NCBI GenBank assembly: GCA_035685165.1
Contig: DASRBI010000008.1
Location: 248,001 to 312,000 of the forward strand
DNA from: DATFDN01 sp035685165
Lineage (GTDB): Bacteria > Pseudomonadota > Alphaproteobacteria > Acetobacterales > Acetobacteraceae
DNA length: 64,000 bases
Direction of reading: 5' to 3'
A program made the position numbers and the translations under genes. The notes beneath the pieces are model-generated. The model searched no databases. It saw nothing but the letters and a program-made list of their open reading frames with translations, and had not been told where the DNA came from. Positions 1 to 8,709 of this stretch are shown in pieces. The number at the start of each line of letters is the position of its first letter. Position 1 is the stretch's first letter.

Positions 1-150
1 GAGCCGCTTCAGCCGGGCGCGCAAGGGTGCCAGCACCGCGTCGGCGGCGCCGCGCTGTTCCAGCCCGTCGATCAGCGCGACCACTTGCGCGACCTGCCGG
101 TCCTCGGCGGCGGCGAGCTTGCGGCTGGTCTCGGCGAAGGAGGGGGGCAA
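1..150 (-). CDS. Unrecognised protein, N-terminal part only (runs off left edge)
   Basis: On the minus strand an open frame starts with TTG at 150 and continues past the window edge. About 50 residues are visible, rich in Ala, Arg, Leu and Glu and probably helical. A GGAG sits about 8 bases upstream of the TTG, which is why this start was chosen. It lies 16 bases after the stop of the preceding minus-strand gene (167-1297), so the two are probably co-transcribed. No family could be recognised from this fragment. Confidence 0.5.
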   Translation of the reverse strand, partial: MPPSFAETSRKLAAAEDRQVAQVVALIDGLEQRGAADAVLAPLRARLKRL

Positions 151-166
151 GGTGGCTCTCCGAGCC

Positions 167-1297
167 TCAGATGGCCATGGCGCGCCGATGTTCGCTGGCG
201 GCGATCAGGTCGAGCGTGGCGCCGGTGCGCCAGTCCTCGTTGCGGCGCACGCTGCGGCGGAAGCGCCAGACCATCTCGGTATCGACCTGGGTGCCGACCC
301 ACTCCGAGGCCTCGCGCGGCAGGACCGGGACTTGCAGGGCCATGTCGAACAGCGCGGCGCGGCGGACGGCATCGGTGCCCGCCGCGCTCCAGACGAGACA
401 GATCTGCTCCCAGCCATCGAGCAGCCAGGCCGGGCGGGCGATGAGCGTGGCGATTTCCTGCGGGCGCTCCTGGAAGCGGCGCAAGAGCTCCGGCATGTCG
501 GCGAGCAGGGCGTGGGCATCGGCAATCGTCCGCTCGGCGCAGGCGAGCGTGACGTCGGCGACCGCGCCAATCATCTCCGCCGCCATCGCGCTCTCGCCGT
601 CCTGGCTCTCTTTCCACGCCGCCATGTCCTGGCGCAATTGCCGCAGCGCGGCGAGCAGGCGGATCAGCCGCGGCGGCGGCTGCTGCCCGGGCGCGCCGAG
701 GCCGAGATAGAGCTCGGCGAGCTCTTCCAAGGCATCGGCGACCGCCTCGGGCGTGCGGCCGAGCCTCGGAGCAATCCGGGCGGTTGCCTGCTTGGCGCGC
801 GCCTTCAGGGCTTCGGTTTCCTGCTCGAGTGAGCCGAGGTCGGAGAGTTCGGCCGGTGCCGCCTGCTCGATCAGCGCCAGCAACAGGTGGAAGTTGGTGA
901 CGAGCTTCTCGGTGCGGTCGGCCTCCTCCGATCGGGCGGCGGCGGCCGAGGCCTCCCGCCCGGCGAGGCCCTCGGCGGCGAGGGCACGGGCGACGCGACG
1001 TATCGCCTCGGGCGTTACGCTCCGCAACGCTTCGACGCGCTGGTTGAGCAGCGTGTCATGCACCGTGGGGCGGCAGAGCTGGCAGATGCCGCCCCAGGGC
1101 AGGATATAGACCCCGCGCCCGCCCGCGGGATTGCGGACCAGGATTTCCGTGCCGGCGCGCTCGGCCGGGCGGGCGCGGGCGCCCGCGAGCGCGGGTGTGG
1201 TGAACGGGACGGCGACGCCGCGCTCGAGGAACGTGGTCGGATGATAAGCCTGAAAGAGTGGCAGGCTGATCTGGGCGGTATCCGCATCGTCTTGCAT
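167..1297 (-). CDS. Unrecognised 376-residue cytoplasmic protein
   Basis: No signal peptide or membrane segment is visible. The N-terminal third contains an ILPWGGICQLC stretch with two Cys three residues apart; the rest (about residues 95-330) is Ala/Leu/Arg/Glu-rich and looks largely alpha-helical. The frame is uninterrupted and its GC3-rich codon use matches the neighbours. It probably forms a two-gene unit with the partial gene that follows it (1-150). I do not recognise the family. It may be a lineage-restricted protein, and no function is proposed. Confidence 0.65.
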   Translation of the reverse strand: MQDDADTAQISLPLFQAYHPTTFLERGVAVPFTTPALAGARARPAERAGTEILVRNPAGGRGVYILPWGGICQLCRPTVHDTLLNQRVEALRSVTPEAIRRVARALAAEGLAGREASAAAARSEEADRTEKLVTNFHLLLALIEQAAPAELSDLGSLEQETEALKARAKQATARIAPRLGRTPEAVADALEELAELYLGLGAPGQQPPPRLIRLLAALRQLRQDMAAWKESQDGESAMAAEMIGAVADVTLACAERTIADAHALLADMPELLRRFQERPQEIATLIARPAWLLDGWEQICLVWSAAGTDAVRRAALFDMALQVPVLPREASEWVGTQVDTEMVWRFRRSVRRNEDWRTGATLDLIAASEHRRAMAI

Positions 1298-1365
1298 AGG
1301 CGCGGATCATGGGCCTCGGGAGTTAACGAGAGACTTATGCGGGCGGGGTTCTGGCTCTACCCGCC

Positions 1366-2064
1366 TCACCCATGCCCTCTCCGCCCCCGAGGGGGCGGAG
1401 AGGGAGTTGCTGCCGGCGCGGGGAAGTCGTCGAAGGCGGGGCGGCCGGTGAGGTGGCGCCAATGGTGCCAGAGCAGACGGGCGGCGAGGCTGCGGGCGGG
1501 GCGCCAGGCCTCCGCCATCTCCCGCAGCGCGGCGGGGCCGGGGCGCTGCGGCAAGCGCTTGAGGTGGGCGGCGGCGGCGGCCAGCGCGATATCGCCGCTC
1601 GGGAACACGTCCGGACGGCCGAGGGCGAACAACAGGTAGATTTCGGCGCTCCAGCGGCCCATGCCGCGCACGGCGGCGATGGCGGCGACCGCTTCCTCGT
1701 CCTCCATTGCGCCGAGTGAAGCGGCCTCCAGCCTGCCGGAAGCGAACGCCTCGGCGAGTGCGCGGGCATGGACGATCTTGGGGCGGGAGAGGCCGGCGGC
1801 GCGCAGCGGCTCGTCGGTCATGGCGAGCAGGGCAACGGGATCGAGCGCGCCCGGCGTGGCGGAGAGCCGCCGCCAGATCGCCGCGGCGGCGGCGTTGCTG
1901 ATCTGCTGGGCGACGATCGCTTGCAGAAGGCCGGGAAAGCCTGGCGGACGGGTGCGCCAGGGCAGCGGGCCGGCGTGACGCTCGATGGCCGCCAAATCGG
2001 GATCGCGGGCGAGGAGGCCGGCGAGCAGAGCGCGGGCGGCCTCGGGCGGGGCGGGCGGGCTCAC
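1366..2064 (-). CDS. DNA-3-methyladenine glycosylase II (AlkA-type, HhH-GPD)
   Basis: Base-excision repair glycosylase that removes alkylated purines. The 232-residue protein has the HhH-GPD core: an IVAQQIS segment at residues 50-56, a helix-hairpin-helix around 132-144 (VRGMGRWSAEIYL) and the catalytic Asp158 in SGDIAL. It lacks the N-terminal beta domain of E. coli AlkA, as is usual for the short bacterial form. The last dozen or so residues (Pro/Arg/Gly-rich) are encoded by a perfect palindrome at 1375-1404, so the native C-terminus may have been extended by repeat sequence. Confidence 0.88.
   Translation of the reverse strand: MSPPAPPEAARALLAGLLARDPDLAAIERHAGPLPWRTRPPGFPGLLQAIVAQQISNAAAAAIWRRLSATPGALDPVALLAMTDEPLRAAGLSRPKIVHARALAEAFASGRLEAASLGAMEDEEAVAAIAAVRGMGRWSAEIYLLFALGRPDVFPSGDIALAAAAAHLKRLPQRPGPAALREMAEAWRPARSLAARLLWHHWRHLTGRPAFDDFPAPAATPSPPPRGRRGHG
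1375..1404 (-). terminator. Perfect GC hairpin at the 3' end of the alkA-like gene
   Basis: The arms at 1375-1388 and 1391-1404 are perfectly complementary (14 nt, separated by GA). The hairpin lies inside the last codons of the glycosylase gene. There is no T-run on either side, so it resembles an intergenic repeat hairpin more than a textbook intrinsic terminator. Related CT/GA-rich hairpins occur at 11141-11158 and 36799-36834. Confidence 0.5.
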
Positions 2065-2103
2065 GCCCCGGCTTGTAGCCGGAGCGCGATGCCGCCGCGA
2101 GGC

Positions 2104-2550
2104 TCAGCCGACCCGCTCGATGCGGCCGTTTTCGGTGTTGACGGTGAACTTCGCGATCGCCGTGCCGTCTGGGGCGGCGTAGGTAAAGCCGACCCGGTTG
2201 TCGCCCGCCGGCTGCACGTCCGTCACCTTCCAGCTATGATTCCCGTTCCAGAGCAAGAGCGCCTGGGCGATCTCCTGCACGTCGGCGGGCGTGAGCTGAC
2301 GGTTAGCAGGCGGGTGGAAAAGCGCGAAGGTGCGCGGATCGAACGGCATGGCGCGGCGCCCCGCCTCGCCCGGGCGGTGATGCCAGACGCCCCAAGCCGG
2401 TCCGGCATGCCGCGGGGGAGGCGGGAGGGCGGCATCCTCCGCCGGACCGGGCCCGGCGGCGGGCGGGGGCGGCGCGGCGTTCTGGGCGAGCGCGGCCGTG
2501 CCGAGCGTCAGGGGAAGAACCGCGGCGGCGGCGATCAGGGTTCGGCGCAT
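2104..2550 (-). CDS. Small secreted PepSY-like protein of unknown function
   Basis: 148 residues. A signal peptide is clear (Arg-Arg start, hydrophobic core, cleavage near AALAQN at about residues 20-23), followed by a Pro/Ala-rich linker (25-55) and a C-terminal domain of about 80 residues containing ADVQEIAQALLLWNGNH and ending in a beta-rich stretch (KFTVNTENGRIERV) reminiscent of PepSY-type folds. The periplasmic location is an inference. It is divergent from the response-regulator gene at 2679; the 128-bp gap should hold both promoters. The function is unknown. Confidence 0.7.
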   Translation of the reverse strand: MRRTLIAAAAVLPLTLGTAALAQNAAPPPPAAGPGPAEDAALPPPPRHAGPAWGVWHHRPGEAGRRAMPFDPRTFALFHPPANRQLTPADVQEIAQALLLWNGNHSWKVTDVQPAGDNRVGFTYAAPDGTAIAKFTVNTENGRIERVG

Positions 2551-2678
2551 CTTGGGGAAGCTCCTTTCGGCTTTGCGCGCCTGGGTATGGCCCGCAGATT
2601 TTGCCGGTCGGTATCAGTGTCGGCACGAATTGCATCATGCGGTGACGGCGCGCCGGCGCCGCACTAATTGGTTCCGGC

Positions 2679-3398
2679 ATGGAGCCGAGCCCGCACATCC
2701 TGGTGGTGGACGACGACCGGGAAATCCGGGAGCTACTCGCCCGCTTCCTGGAAAAGCAGCAGTTCCGCGTTACCACCGCCCGCGACGGGCGGGAGATGCG
2801 ACGCGCCTGGACCGCGGGGCACTACCACCTCGTCGTGCTCGATTTGATGCTGCCGGGCGAAGGCGGGCTCGATCTCGCCCGCTGGCTGCGGACGCAAGCG
2901 GACGTGCCGATCGTGATGCTGACTGCGATGGGCGAGGAAACCGACCGGATCATCGGCCTGGAGCTGGGCGCGGATGACTATGTGGCCAAGCCGTTCAATC
3001 CGCGCGAGCTGCTGGCGCGCATCCGCGCCGTGCTGCGCCGGGCGGGCGACCGCACCGACGGGGTCCGCGACCCGGCGGCGCGCACGCTGAAATTCGCCGG
3101 CTGGACACTGGAGACGGGGCGCCGCCGGCTGCTCAATCCCGAGGGGACCGAGGTCGCCCTAACCGGCGGCGAATACGACCTGCTTCTGGCGATGCTTGAG
3201 CGGCCGAATCGCGTGCTGACCCGCGACATGCTGCTTGATCTCTTGCGCGGGCGGCAGGCGGGGCCGTTCGACCGGGCGATCGACGTTGCCGTGTCGCGGC
3301 TCCGGCGCAAGCTGGAGGACAACGGGCGCAACGCGCAGCTCATCAAGACTGTCAGGGGCGGCGGTTACGTGCTGGCGTCCACCGTCGAGCGGCTGTGA
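2679..3398 (+). CDS. OmpR-family response regulator
   Basis: Two-component transcription factor of 239 residues. The receiver domain (residues 5-120) has the acidic pocket VVDDD, phospho-acceptor Asp55 in VVLDLMLPG and Lys104 in DDYVAKPF. The C-terminal winged helix (about 135-235) ends in the typical SRLRRKLEDNG and VRGGGYVL motifs. The stop overlaps the GTG start of the histidine kinase gene (GTGA at 3395-3398), so the pair should be translationally coupled. No strong ribosome-binding site precedes the ATG. The target signal cannot be read from the sequence. Confidence 0.95.
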   Translation: MEPSPHILVVDDDREIRELLARFLEKQQFRVTTARDGREMRRAWTAGHYHLVVLDLMLPGEGGLDLARWLRTQADVPIVMLTAMGEETDRIIGLELGADDYVAKPFNPRELLARIRAVLRRAGDRTDGVRDPAARTLKFAGWTLETGRRRLLNPEGTEVALTGGEYDLLLAMLERPNRVLTRDMLLDLLRGRQAGPFDRAIDVAVSRLRRKLEDNGRNAQLIKTVRGGGYVLASTVERL

Positions 3399-4732
3399 GG
3401 CTGCGCCTCTGGCCGCAAAGCCTGGCGGCCCGCACCGCGGCCGTGCTGCTGATTGGGCTCGCGCTCGTGCAGGCGATCGGGCTCACCATCCACGCTTTTG
3501 ACCGCATCGACGTGCTCCGGCTGGGGCAGGCGCAGACCACCGCCGCGCAGGTGATGGGGCTCTACCGAACAGTGGTGATGACGCTGCCCGATCACCGCGA
3601 GCAGCTGCTCGACGACATGCCGCTGCCCGAGGGCGTGCAGGCGGCGCTTTCCGACTCGCCGCCGCTGAATGCGCTGCCCCCCGCGCCGTTCGAGGATCAG
3701 CGGCTGCTGCGCGTAAGCATCAACCTCATTCCGATGCCGCCGCGGCTGCGCCCGCAGCAGATCGTCATCCGCGGCGGCCCGCCGGGGCGGCGCACCGTGA
3801 TCGGTCTGCGCCTGCCGGAAGGCGAGTGGCTGAACATCGAGGCGCCGGTGCCGCCGCCCCGCATCTGGGCGGCCCCCACCTTCCTGATCGCCTTCGGGCT
3901 GATGACGGCGGCGGCGGCGCTACTCAGCATTTGGGCTGTCCGGCGGCTGACCGCCCCCGTCGTCACGCTCGCCGCCGCGGCCGAGGCGCTGGGGCGCGAC
4001 GTGAACGCGCCGCCGCTGCCGGAGGGCGGACCGCTGGAGGTGGCCAAGGCGGCGGCAGCGTTCAACACGATGGCGGCGCGCATCCGCCGCTTCGTGCAGG
4101 ACCGTACCGAGATGCTGACCGCCATCGGGCATGACCTGCGGACCCCGATCACCCGCCTCAAGCTGCGCGCCGAGTTCATGGAGGACGACGAGCAACGGCG
4201 GAAGATGCTGGCCGATCTCGAGGAGCTGGAGGCGATGGTCTCGGCGACGCTGGCCTTCGGGCGCGACGCCAAGGGCACCGAGCCGGTGGCGGCGCTTGAT
4301 CTGGCGGAACTGTTACGGACGGTGCTGGACGAGGCGGCGGATGCGCGGCCGGAGGCGGCGGAGCGGCTACACTATGAGGGGCCGCCGCACCTGACGGTGC
4401 GGGCGCGGCCACTGAGCCTGAAGCGGGCCCTCGCCAATCTCGTCTCCAACGCCGTGACCTATGGCGGCGGCGCCACCGTGCGGCTGGAGGGGCCGACCGG
4501 GGGCATCGTGACGGTGCTGGTGGAAGACGACGGACCGGGCATCCCGCCGCAGGAACTCGACCGCGTGTTCGAGCCGTTCCATCGCGGCGAACCCAGCCGC
4601 AACCGCGAAACCGGCGGAGTGGGCCTTGGGCTGCCGATCGCGCGCAATATCCTCCGCGCGCACGGCGGCGACGTGGTGCTGGCCAACCGGCCGATGGGCG
4701 GGGTGCGCGCGAGCGCGACGCTGCCGGTCTGA
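3395..4732 (+). CDS. Sensor histidine kinase (EnvZ-like)
   Basis: 445-residue membrane kinase paired with the regulator directly upstream. Transmembrane segments at about residues 13-33 and 160-182 enclose a periplasmic domain of about 125 residues. A HAMP linker follows (183-235), then the HisKA box TAIGHDLRTPITRLK with phospho-acceptor His246, and a HATPase domain with the N box (NLVSNAVTYG), DDGPGIP and GVGLGLPIA. The GTG start overlaps the previous stop. The architecture matches EnvZ-type kinases; the sensed stimulus is unknown. Confidence 0.95.
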   Translation: MRLRLWPQSLAARTAAVLLIGLALVQAIGLTIHAFDRIDVLRLGQAQTTAAQVMGLYRTVVMTLPDHREQLLDDMPLPEGVQAALSDSPPLNALPPAPFEDQRLLRVSINLIPMPPRLRPQQIVIRGGPPGRRTVIGLRLPEGEWLNIEAPVPPPRIWAAPTFLIAFGLMTAAAALLSIWAVRRLTAPVVTLAAAAEALGRDVNAPPLPEGGPLEVAKAAAAFNTMAARIRRFVQDRTEMLTAIGHDLRTPITRLKLRAEFMEDDEQRRKMLADLEELEAMVSATLAFGRDAKGTEPVAALDLAELLRTVLDEAADARPEAAERLHYEGPPHLTVRARPLSLKRALANLVSNAVTYGGGATVRLEGPTGGIVTVLVEDDGPGIPPQELDRVFEPFHRGEPSRNRETGGVGLGLPIARNILRAHGGDVVLANRPMGGVRASATLPV

Positions 4733-4817
4733 CCCGCACGCCGATTTGAGCCGCGCCGCCGCAATCGGGACGCGGGCGCGCCGTTTCAGGTTCGGTTCCC
4801 CCAAACCGCAGGATTGC

Positions 4818-5078
4818 ATGACCCTTACCCGACTGATTCCTGCCCTCGCCATTGGCCTTGCCCTGGCTGTGGCTCCGGCGGCGTTCGCCGCCGGCGACAA
4901 CACCGACACCACGGGCAGCGCCAAGCCGGTGAACCACCATGACACGGCCAAGGGTGCGGCGGTCGGCGCGCTGGCGGGCCATGAGATCGGCAGCGGCCAT
5001 GCGCTCGTCGGCGCCGGCGTGGGCGCCGCGGTCGGCCATCACGAGGAGAAGAAGGCCGAGCGCAAGAATAGCGGCTAA
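4818..5078 (+). CDS. Small exported glycine-rich (glycine-zipper-like) protein
   Basis: 86 residues. The ATG at 4818 has AGGA seven bases or less upstream and begins a good signal peptide (MTLTRLIPALAIGLALAVAP, cleavage near AFAAG). The mature peptide contains AAVGALAGHEIGSGHALVGAG, a glycine-zipper pattern seen in small envelope proteins, and ends in a charged HHEEKKAERKNSG tail. The open frame extends further upstream, but that part lacks signal-peptide character, so the later start is preferred. It follows the histidine kinase by 85 bp. The function is unknown. Confidence 0.72.
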   Translation: MTLTRLIPALAIGLALAVAPAAFAAGDNTDTTGSAKPVNHHDTAKGAAVGALAGHEIGSGHALVGAGVGAAVGHHEEKKAERKNSG

Positions 5079-5155
5079 TGGGCGCCGGGGCCGCGCGGCC
5101 CTGGATCGTTCCGCGTTTTCAGTGCATGGGTCATGCTCTTGGCTGGAGCTGCGCC

Positions 5156-7198
5156 ATGACCCTTGTCGAACGTCCGAGCGTCTGCACCTTCGACTGCCCT
5201 GACACGTGCAGCCTGACCGTCGCGGTCGAGGACGATCGCGTGGTGAAGGTGCGCGGGTCGGACGCGCTGCCGTTCACCGCCGGGGTTATCTGCACCAAAG
5301 TCGCGCAGGACATGCCGGCCTTCGTGCATGGGCCGCAGCGGATGCTCTATCCGATGCGCCGCACCGGGCCGAAGGGCGCGGGGCAGTTCGCGCGCATTTC
5401 CTGGGACGAGGCACTGGACGAGATCCATGACCGCATCAGCGCGGTGATCCGCGCATATGGCCCGCAGGCGGTGGCGCCGCTCAACTATGCCGGGCCACAC
5501 GGGCTGCTTGCCTATGACAGCATGTCGCTGCGGTTCCTGCACAAGCTCGGCGCAAGTCAGGTCTATCGGCGCTCGCTGTGCGGCGGGGTACGCTCGGAGG
5601 CCTGGGCGGGAACCTATGGCGCCGCGCCCGGCTGCCCGCCCGAAATGGCCGAGGAAGCCGACCTGATCGTGGTGTGGGGCAACAACGCCACAGTCGCGAA
5701 CCTGCATCTCGTGCGCGCAGTGCGGCGTGCGATCCGCCGGGGCGCAAAGCTCGTGGTGATCGACCCGCTGCGGACCAAGATCGCCGAGCAGGCGCATATC
5801 CACTTGGCTCTCATGCCGGGGACCGACGTCGTGCTCGGCTTCGCGCTGGCGACGGAGCTGGAACGGATGGGCGCGTTCGACCTCCGGTTCATCGCCGCAA
5901 ACGTCCTCGGCTTCGACGCCTTTATGGAGCGGGCGCGGGAATGGCCCGCTGAGCGCGCCTCCGGGGTGTGCGGGATCGAGGCGGACGTGATCCGCGGGCT
6001 GGCCCGGGACATGGCGGTGGCGGGGCGATTGGTCCTCGCACCCGGCAACGGGCTGGAGCGCGGGCGCAACGGCGGCAGCGGCATCCGCGCGGCGGTGGCG
6101 CTGCCGGCGCTGCTCGGCAAGCTAGGGAAGGGAAGCGGCATCGTGGTCGCCTGCGGCAACGCCTTCCCCAAGACGATGGCGAAGCTGCAACGCCCGGACC
6201 TGCTGCCGCAGGGTACGCGGACCTTGAACCTCATCGAGATGGGGCGGCACTTGGCCGAGGACGATCTCGACCCGCCGCTGCGCGCGATCATCATGTACAA
6301 CCACAACCCGATCGTCGTGCACCCCGACCAGAACCGGATGCGGCGCGGGCTAGCGCGCGAGGACATTTTCATGGTCGGCATCGACGTGGCGATGACCGAG
6401 AGCATGGCGCATTGCGACATTTTGCTGCCGGGCGCGACGCATTTCGAATACCCCGACCTTTACGGCTCGTACGGGCATCAATGGCTTCAGCGGGCGGAGC
6501 CGGTGATTCCGCCGCAGGGCGAGTCGCTGCCGAATACGGAGATTTTCCGCCGCCTCGCCGCTCGGTTCGGCTTCGACGACCCCTGTTTCCGCGCCACCGA
6601 TGCGGAGCTGATGGACGAGGCGATCGACCCGGATGACCCGCGGATGCAGGGGATTCGCCCGAGTGCGCTAGCGCCCGGCCGCCCGTTGCAGATGACGGGC
6701 CCGGACGGGCGGCCGATGGTGCTGTTCGAGAATATCCGCCCGGCGACGCCCTCGGGGAAGGTGGAGTTGGAATCCGATTTCCTGGCTCAACGGTGGGGGC
6801 CGGAGGCGCGGCTGCCGGGATTTCGGGGGGCGGATTCGGACTATCCTCTGCGCCTGATCTCGCCTGCCTCCGACCGGCGCATCTCCTCGACGCTCGGCGG
6901 CCTTGGCCCGTCGCGGCGGGCGCCCAAGCTGAAGATGCATCCGGCGGATGCGGCCGCGCGCGGCCTTGCCACGGGGGCCGAGGTGCGGGTCTTCAATGGG
7001 CTCGGCGAGGTGATCCTGCCGCTTGAGGTAACGGATGCGGTGCCGCGCGGGGTGGTGGCGAGCGAGAAGGGCGCTTGGCTCGCCACCAGCCGGACGGGCC
7101 AGACAATCTCGGCACTGGTGTCGGCGGAGATGCGGGCCGACCTTTCGGAAGGCGCCTGCTTCAACGATACGGGCGTGGAGATAGCCGCCGCTTCCTAG
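5156..7198 (+). CDS. Molybdopterin-dependent oxidoreductase (DMSO-reductase family) with [4Fe-4S] site
   Basis: 680-residue member of the large Mo/W-bis-MGD family. The N-terminal cluster motif is C10-x3-C14-x3-C18-x27-C46, binding one [4Fe-4S]. The remaining molybdopterin oxidoreductase domain runs to about residue 560 (VVWGNNATVANLH, NHNPIVVHPDQ, DILLPGATHFE), followed by a C-terminal molydopterin-dinucleotide-binding domain. No twin-Arg signal is seen, so it is probably cytoplasmic. The ATG at 5156 was chosen because GGAG lies seven bases upstream. Substrate unknown: the family includes formate dehydrogenases, nitrate reductases and biotin sulfoxide reductases. moaD, moaE and mobB are encoded 4.5-6.5 kb away. 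Confidence 0.9.
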   Translation: MTLVERPSVCTFDCPDTCSLTVAVEDDRVVKVRGSDALPFTAGVICTKVAQDMPAFVHGPQRMLYPMRRTGPKGAGQFARISWDEALDEIHDRISAVIRAYGPQAVAPLNYAGPHGLLAYDSMSLRFLHKLGASQVYRRSLCGGVRSEAWAGTYGAAPGCPPEMAEEADLIVVWGNNATVANLHLVRAVRRAIRRGAKLVVIDPLRTKIAEQAHIHLALMPGTDVVLGFALATELERMGAFDLRFIAANVLGFDAFMERAREWPAERASGVCGIEADVIRGLARDMAVAGRLVLAPGNGLERGRNGGSGIRAAVALPALLGKLGKGSGIVVACGNAFPKTMAKLQRPDLLPQGTRTLNLIEMGRHLAEDDLDPPLRAIIMYNHNPIVVHPDQNRMRRGLAREDIFMVGIDVAMTESMAHCDILLPGATHFEYPDLYGSYGHQWLQRAEPVIPPQGESLPNTEIFRRLAARFGFDDPCFRATDAELMDEAIDPDDPRMQGIRPSALAPGRPLQMTGPDGRPMVLFENIRPATPSGKVELESDFLAQRWGPEARLPGFRGADSDYPLRLISPASDRRISSTLGGLGPSRRAPKLKMHPADAAARGLATGAEVRVFNGLGEVILPLEVTDAVPRGVVASEKGAWLATSRTGQTISALVSAEMRADLSEGACFNDTGVEIAAAS

Positions 7199-7281
7199 CA
7201 GGCGGAGATCGACCGTCTGCCGGCTTGCCCCGGCGCGGCGCGCCGGTGCTAGGAGTGCGGCCGACAAGGAGAAGACTTCGC

Positions 7282-8136
7282 ATGAAGCGCATTCTGCTGG
7301 CCGTTGCGCTTTTCGCCGCGCTCCCCGCGCTCGCGCGGGCGCAAGGCGAGCAGCAGGCGGTCGTCGACCGGGCGACGTTGTCGGTGCAGGAAATGATGAC
7401 GACGACCGTCTCCACCACCCCGCGCGACATGCTGCCGAAGGCGCGCGCGGTGCTGCTCTGTCCGCGCGTCTTCAAGGCCGGATTTTTCTTCGGCGGCTCC
7501 GGCGGCCGCTGCGTCCTGCTGGCACGCGCGGGCAACGGCACTTGGTCCTATCCCGCCTTCTACACGATCGGCAGCCTGAGCTTCGGCTTGCAGATCGGCG
7601 TGCAGGACAGCGCGCTGACGCTGCTTGTGATGACCAATGCGGGCCTGCAGGCGATCCTCAACACGCACTTCAAGTTCGGCGCCGGCGCCTCGCTGGCGAT
7701 CGCAACCATCGGCGGCGGCGTGGCCGGCGCGGTGACGCCGGGCTCGGCCGACATCGTCGCCTTCGAGGAGGCCCGCGGCGTGTTCGCCGGCATCTCGCTC
7801 GAAGGCACCGTGCTTGATTCCGATACGGGCGCCGATCAGGCCTATTACGGCGCGCCGCTGGATGCGCGCCAGATCGTGCTCGCCATGCAGGGCCGCAATC
7901 CGGGCGCCGAGCCGCTGCGCGGCGTGCTGACGCGCTACGGCGCGCCCGCGCCGGCCGTTGCCTATGGCACCCCGCCGCCGGCCGGCTACGGGGCAGCGCC
8001 GACTTCGGCCTATACACCGCCCTCCACGCCGCCCCTCTATCCGCCCGCGTCCGGCTATCCGGCGCCGCAGGCCTATCAGCCGCCCGCTCCCGGGAGTGAC
8101 GCCATCCAGCAACAGAACCTGCCGCCGCCGCGCTGA
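7282..8136 (+). CDS. Secreted SYLF/YSC84-domain protein
   Basis: 284 residues. A signal peptide is evident (cleavage near ALARAQG, residue about 20). Residues 25-205 match the SYLF (YSC84) lipid-binding domain: the ARAVLLCPRVFKAGFFFGGSGG and GLQIGVQDSALTLLVM segments and the FKFGAGASLAIA region are characteristic. The C-terminal 70 residues are a Pro/Tyr/Ala-rich low-complexity tail. The start is set by AAGGAGAAG at 7266-7274. SYLF proteins bind phosphoinositides in eukaryotes; the bacterial role is unclear, and a periplasmic envelope role is an inference. Confidence 0.85.
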   Translation: MKRILLAVALFAALPALARAQGEQQAVVDRATLSVQEMMTTTVSTTPRDMLPKARAVLLCPRVFKAGFFFGGSGGRCVLLARAGNGTWSYPAFYTIGSLSFGLQIGVQDSALTLLVMTNAGLQAILNTHFKFGAGASLAIATIGGGVAGAVTPGSADIVAFEEARGVFAGISLEGTVLDSDTGADQAYYGAPLDARQIVLAMQGRNPGAEPLRGVLTRYGAPAPAVAYGTPPPAGYGAAPTSAYTPPSTPPLYPPASGYPAPQAYQPPAPGSDAIQQQNLPPPR

Positions 8137-8172
8137 CGTTTCTCGCCGGCGCGCTTCGCGCTAGGCTGGCCT

Positions 8173-8709
8173 ATGGCGCGCACCGCTCCGTTCTGGAAGA
8201 CGAAGACGCTCGAGCAGATGACGGCGACGGAATGGGAATCGCTCTGCGACGGCTGCGGCCGGTGCTGCTTGCACAAGCTCCGCCACGAGGACGAGGCTTC
8301 GCTCTCGTTCACCAACGTCGCCTGCCACCTGCTCGACCTCGCTGAGTGCCACTGCACCGACTACGCAAACCGGCACCGCCGCGTGCCCGATTGCGTGCGT
8401 CTTACCCCGGCGACGGTGCGCGAGGTCGACTGGCTCCCGCCCTCCTGCGCCTACCGGCGGCTGGCCGAGGGCAAAGGGCTCGCCTGGTGGCATCCGCTCG
8501 TCTCCGGCTCGCCGGAGACGGTGCACAGCGCGGGCATTTCCGTGCGCGGCCGCGCGGTCTCGGAACGCCAGGCGGGACCGCTCGAACATCACATCGTGGA
8601 CTGGCCGGGGCGGACGCCGCGCGCCGCCGGGTGGAGGGGAGTTCAAGACCATGAAAGACGCCCTGTTCGGCGGCATCAACGCCGCCGTGCTGACGCCGAT
8701 GAACGATGA
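8173..8709 (+). CDS. YcgN-type (UPF0260) cysteine-cluster protein, C-terminus runs into next gene
   Basis: Conserved small protein with the cysteine cluster LCDGCGRCCLHKL and further Cys at VACHLL, ECHCTDY, PDCVRL and SCAYRRLAEG, as in E. coli YcgN, probably binding a metal or Fe-S centre. The family core (about 150 residues) ends near HIVDWPG; the remaining 30 residues are Arg-rich and overlap the next gene by 59 bases. The stop codon of the ancestral form may have been lost, or the long overlap may be tolerated. Molecular function unknown. Confidence 0.88.
   Translation: MARTAPFWKTKTLEQMTATEWESLCDGCGRCCLHKLRHEDEASLSFTNVACHLLDLAECHCTDYANRHRRVPDCVRLTPATVREVDWLPPSCAYRRLAEGKGLAWWHPLVSGSPETVHSAGISVRGRAVSERQAGPLEHHIVDWPGRTPRAAGWRGVQDHERRPVRRHQRRRADADER

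Noticed and set aside
4626..4817. N-terminal extension of the small glycine-rich exported protein
   Set aside because: It overlaps the end of the histidine kinase and has no signal-peptide character, while the ATG at 4818 has both a ribosome-binding site and a signal peptide.
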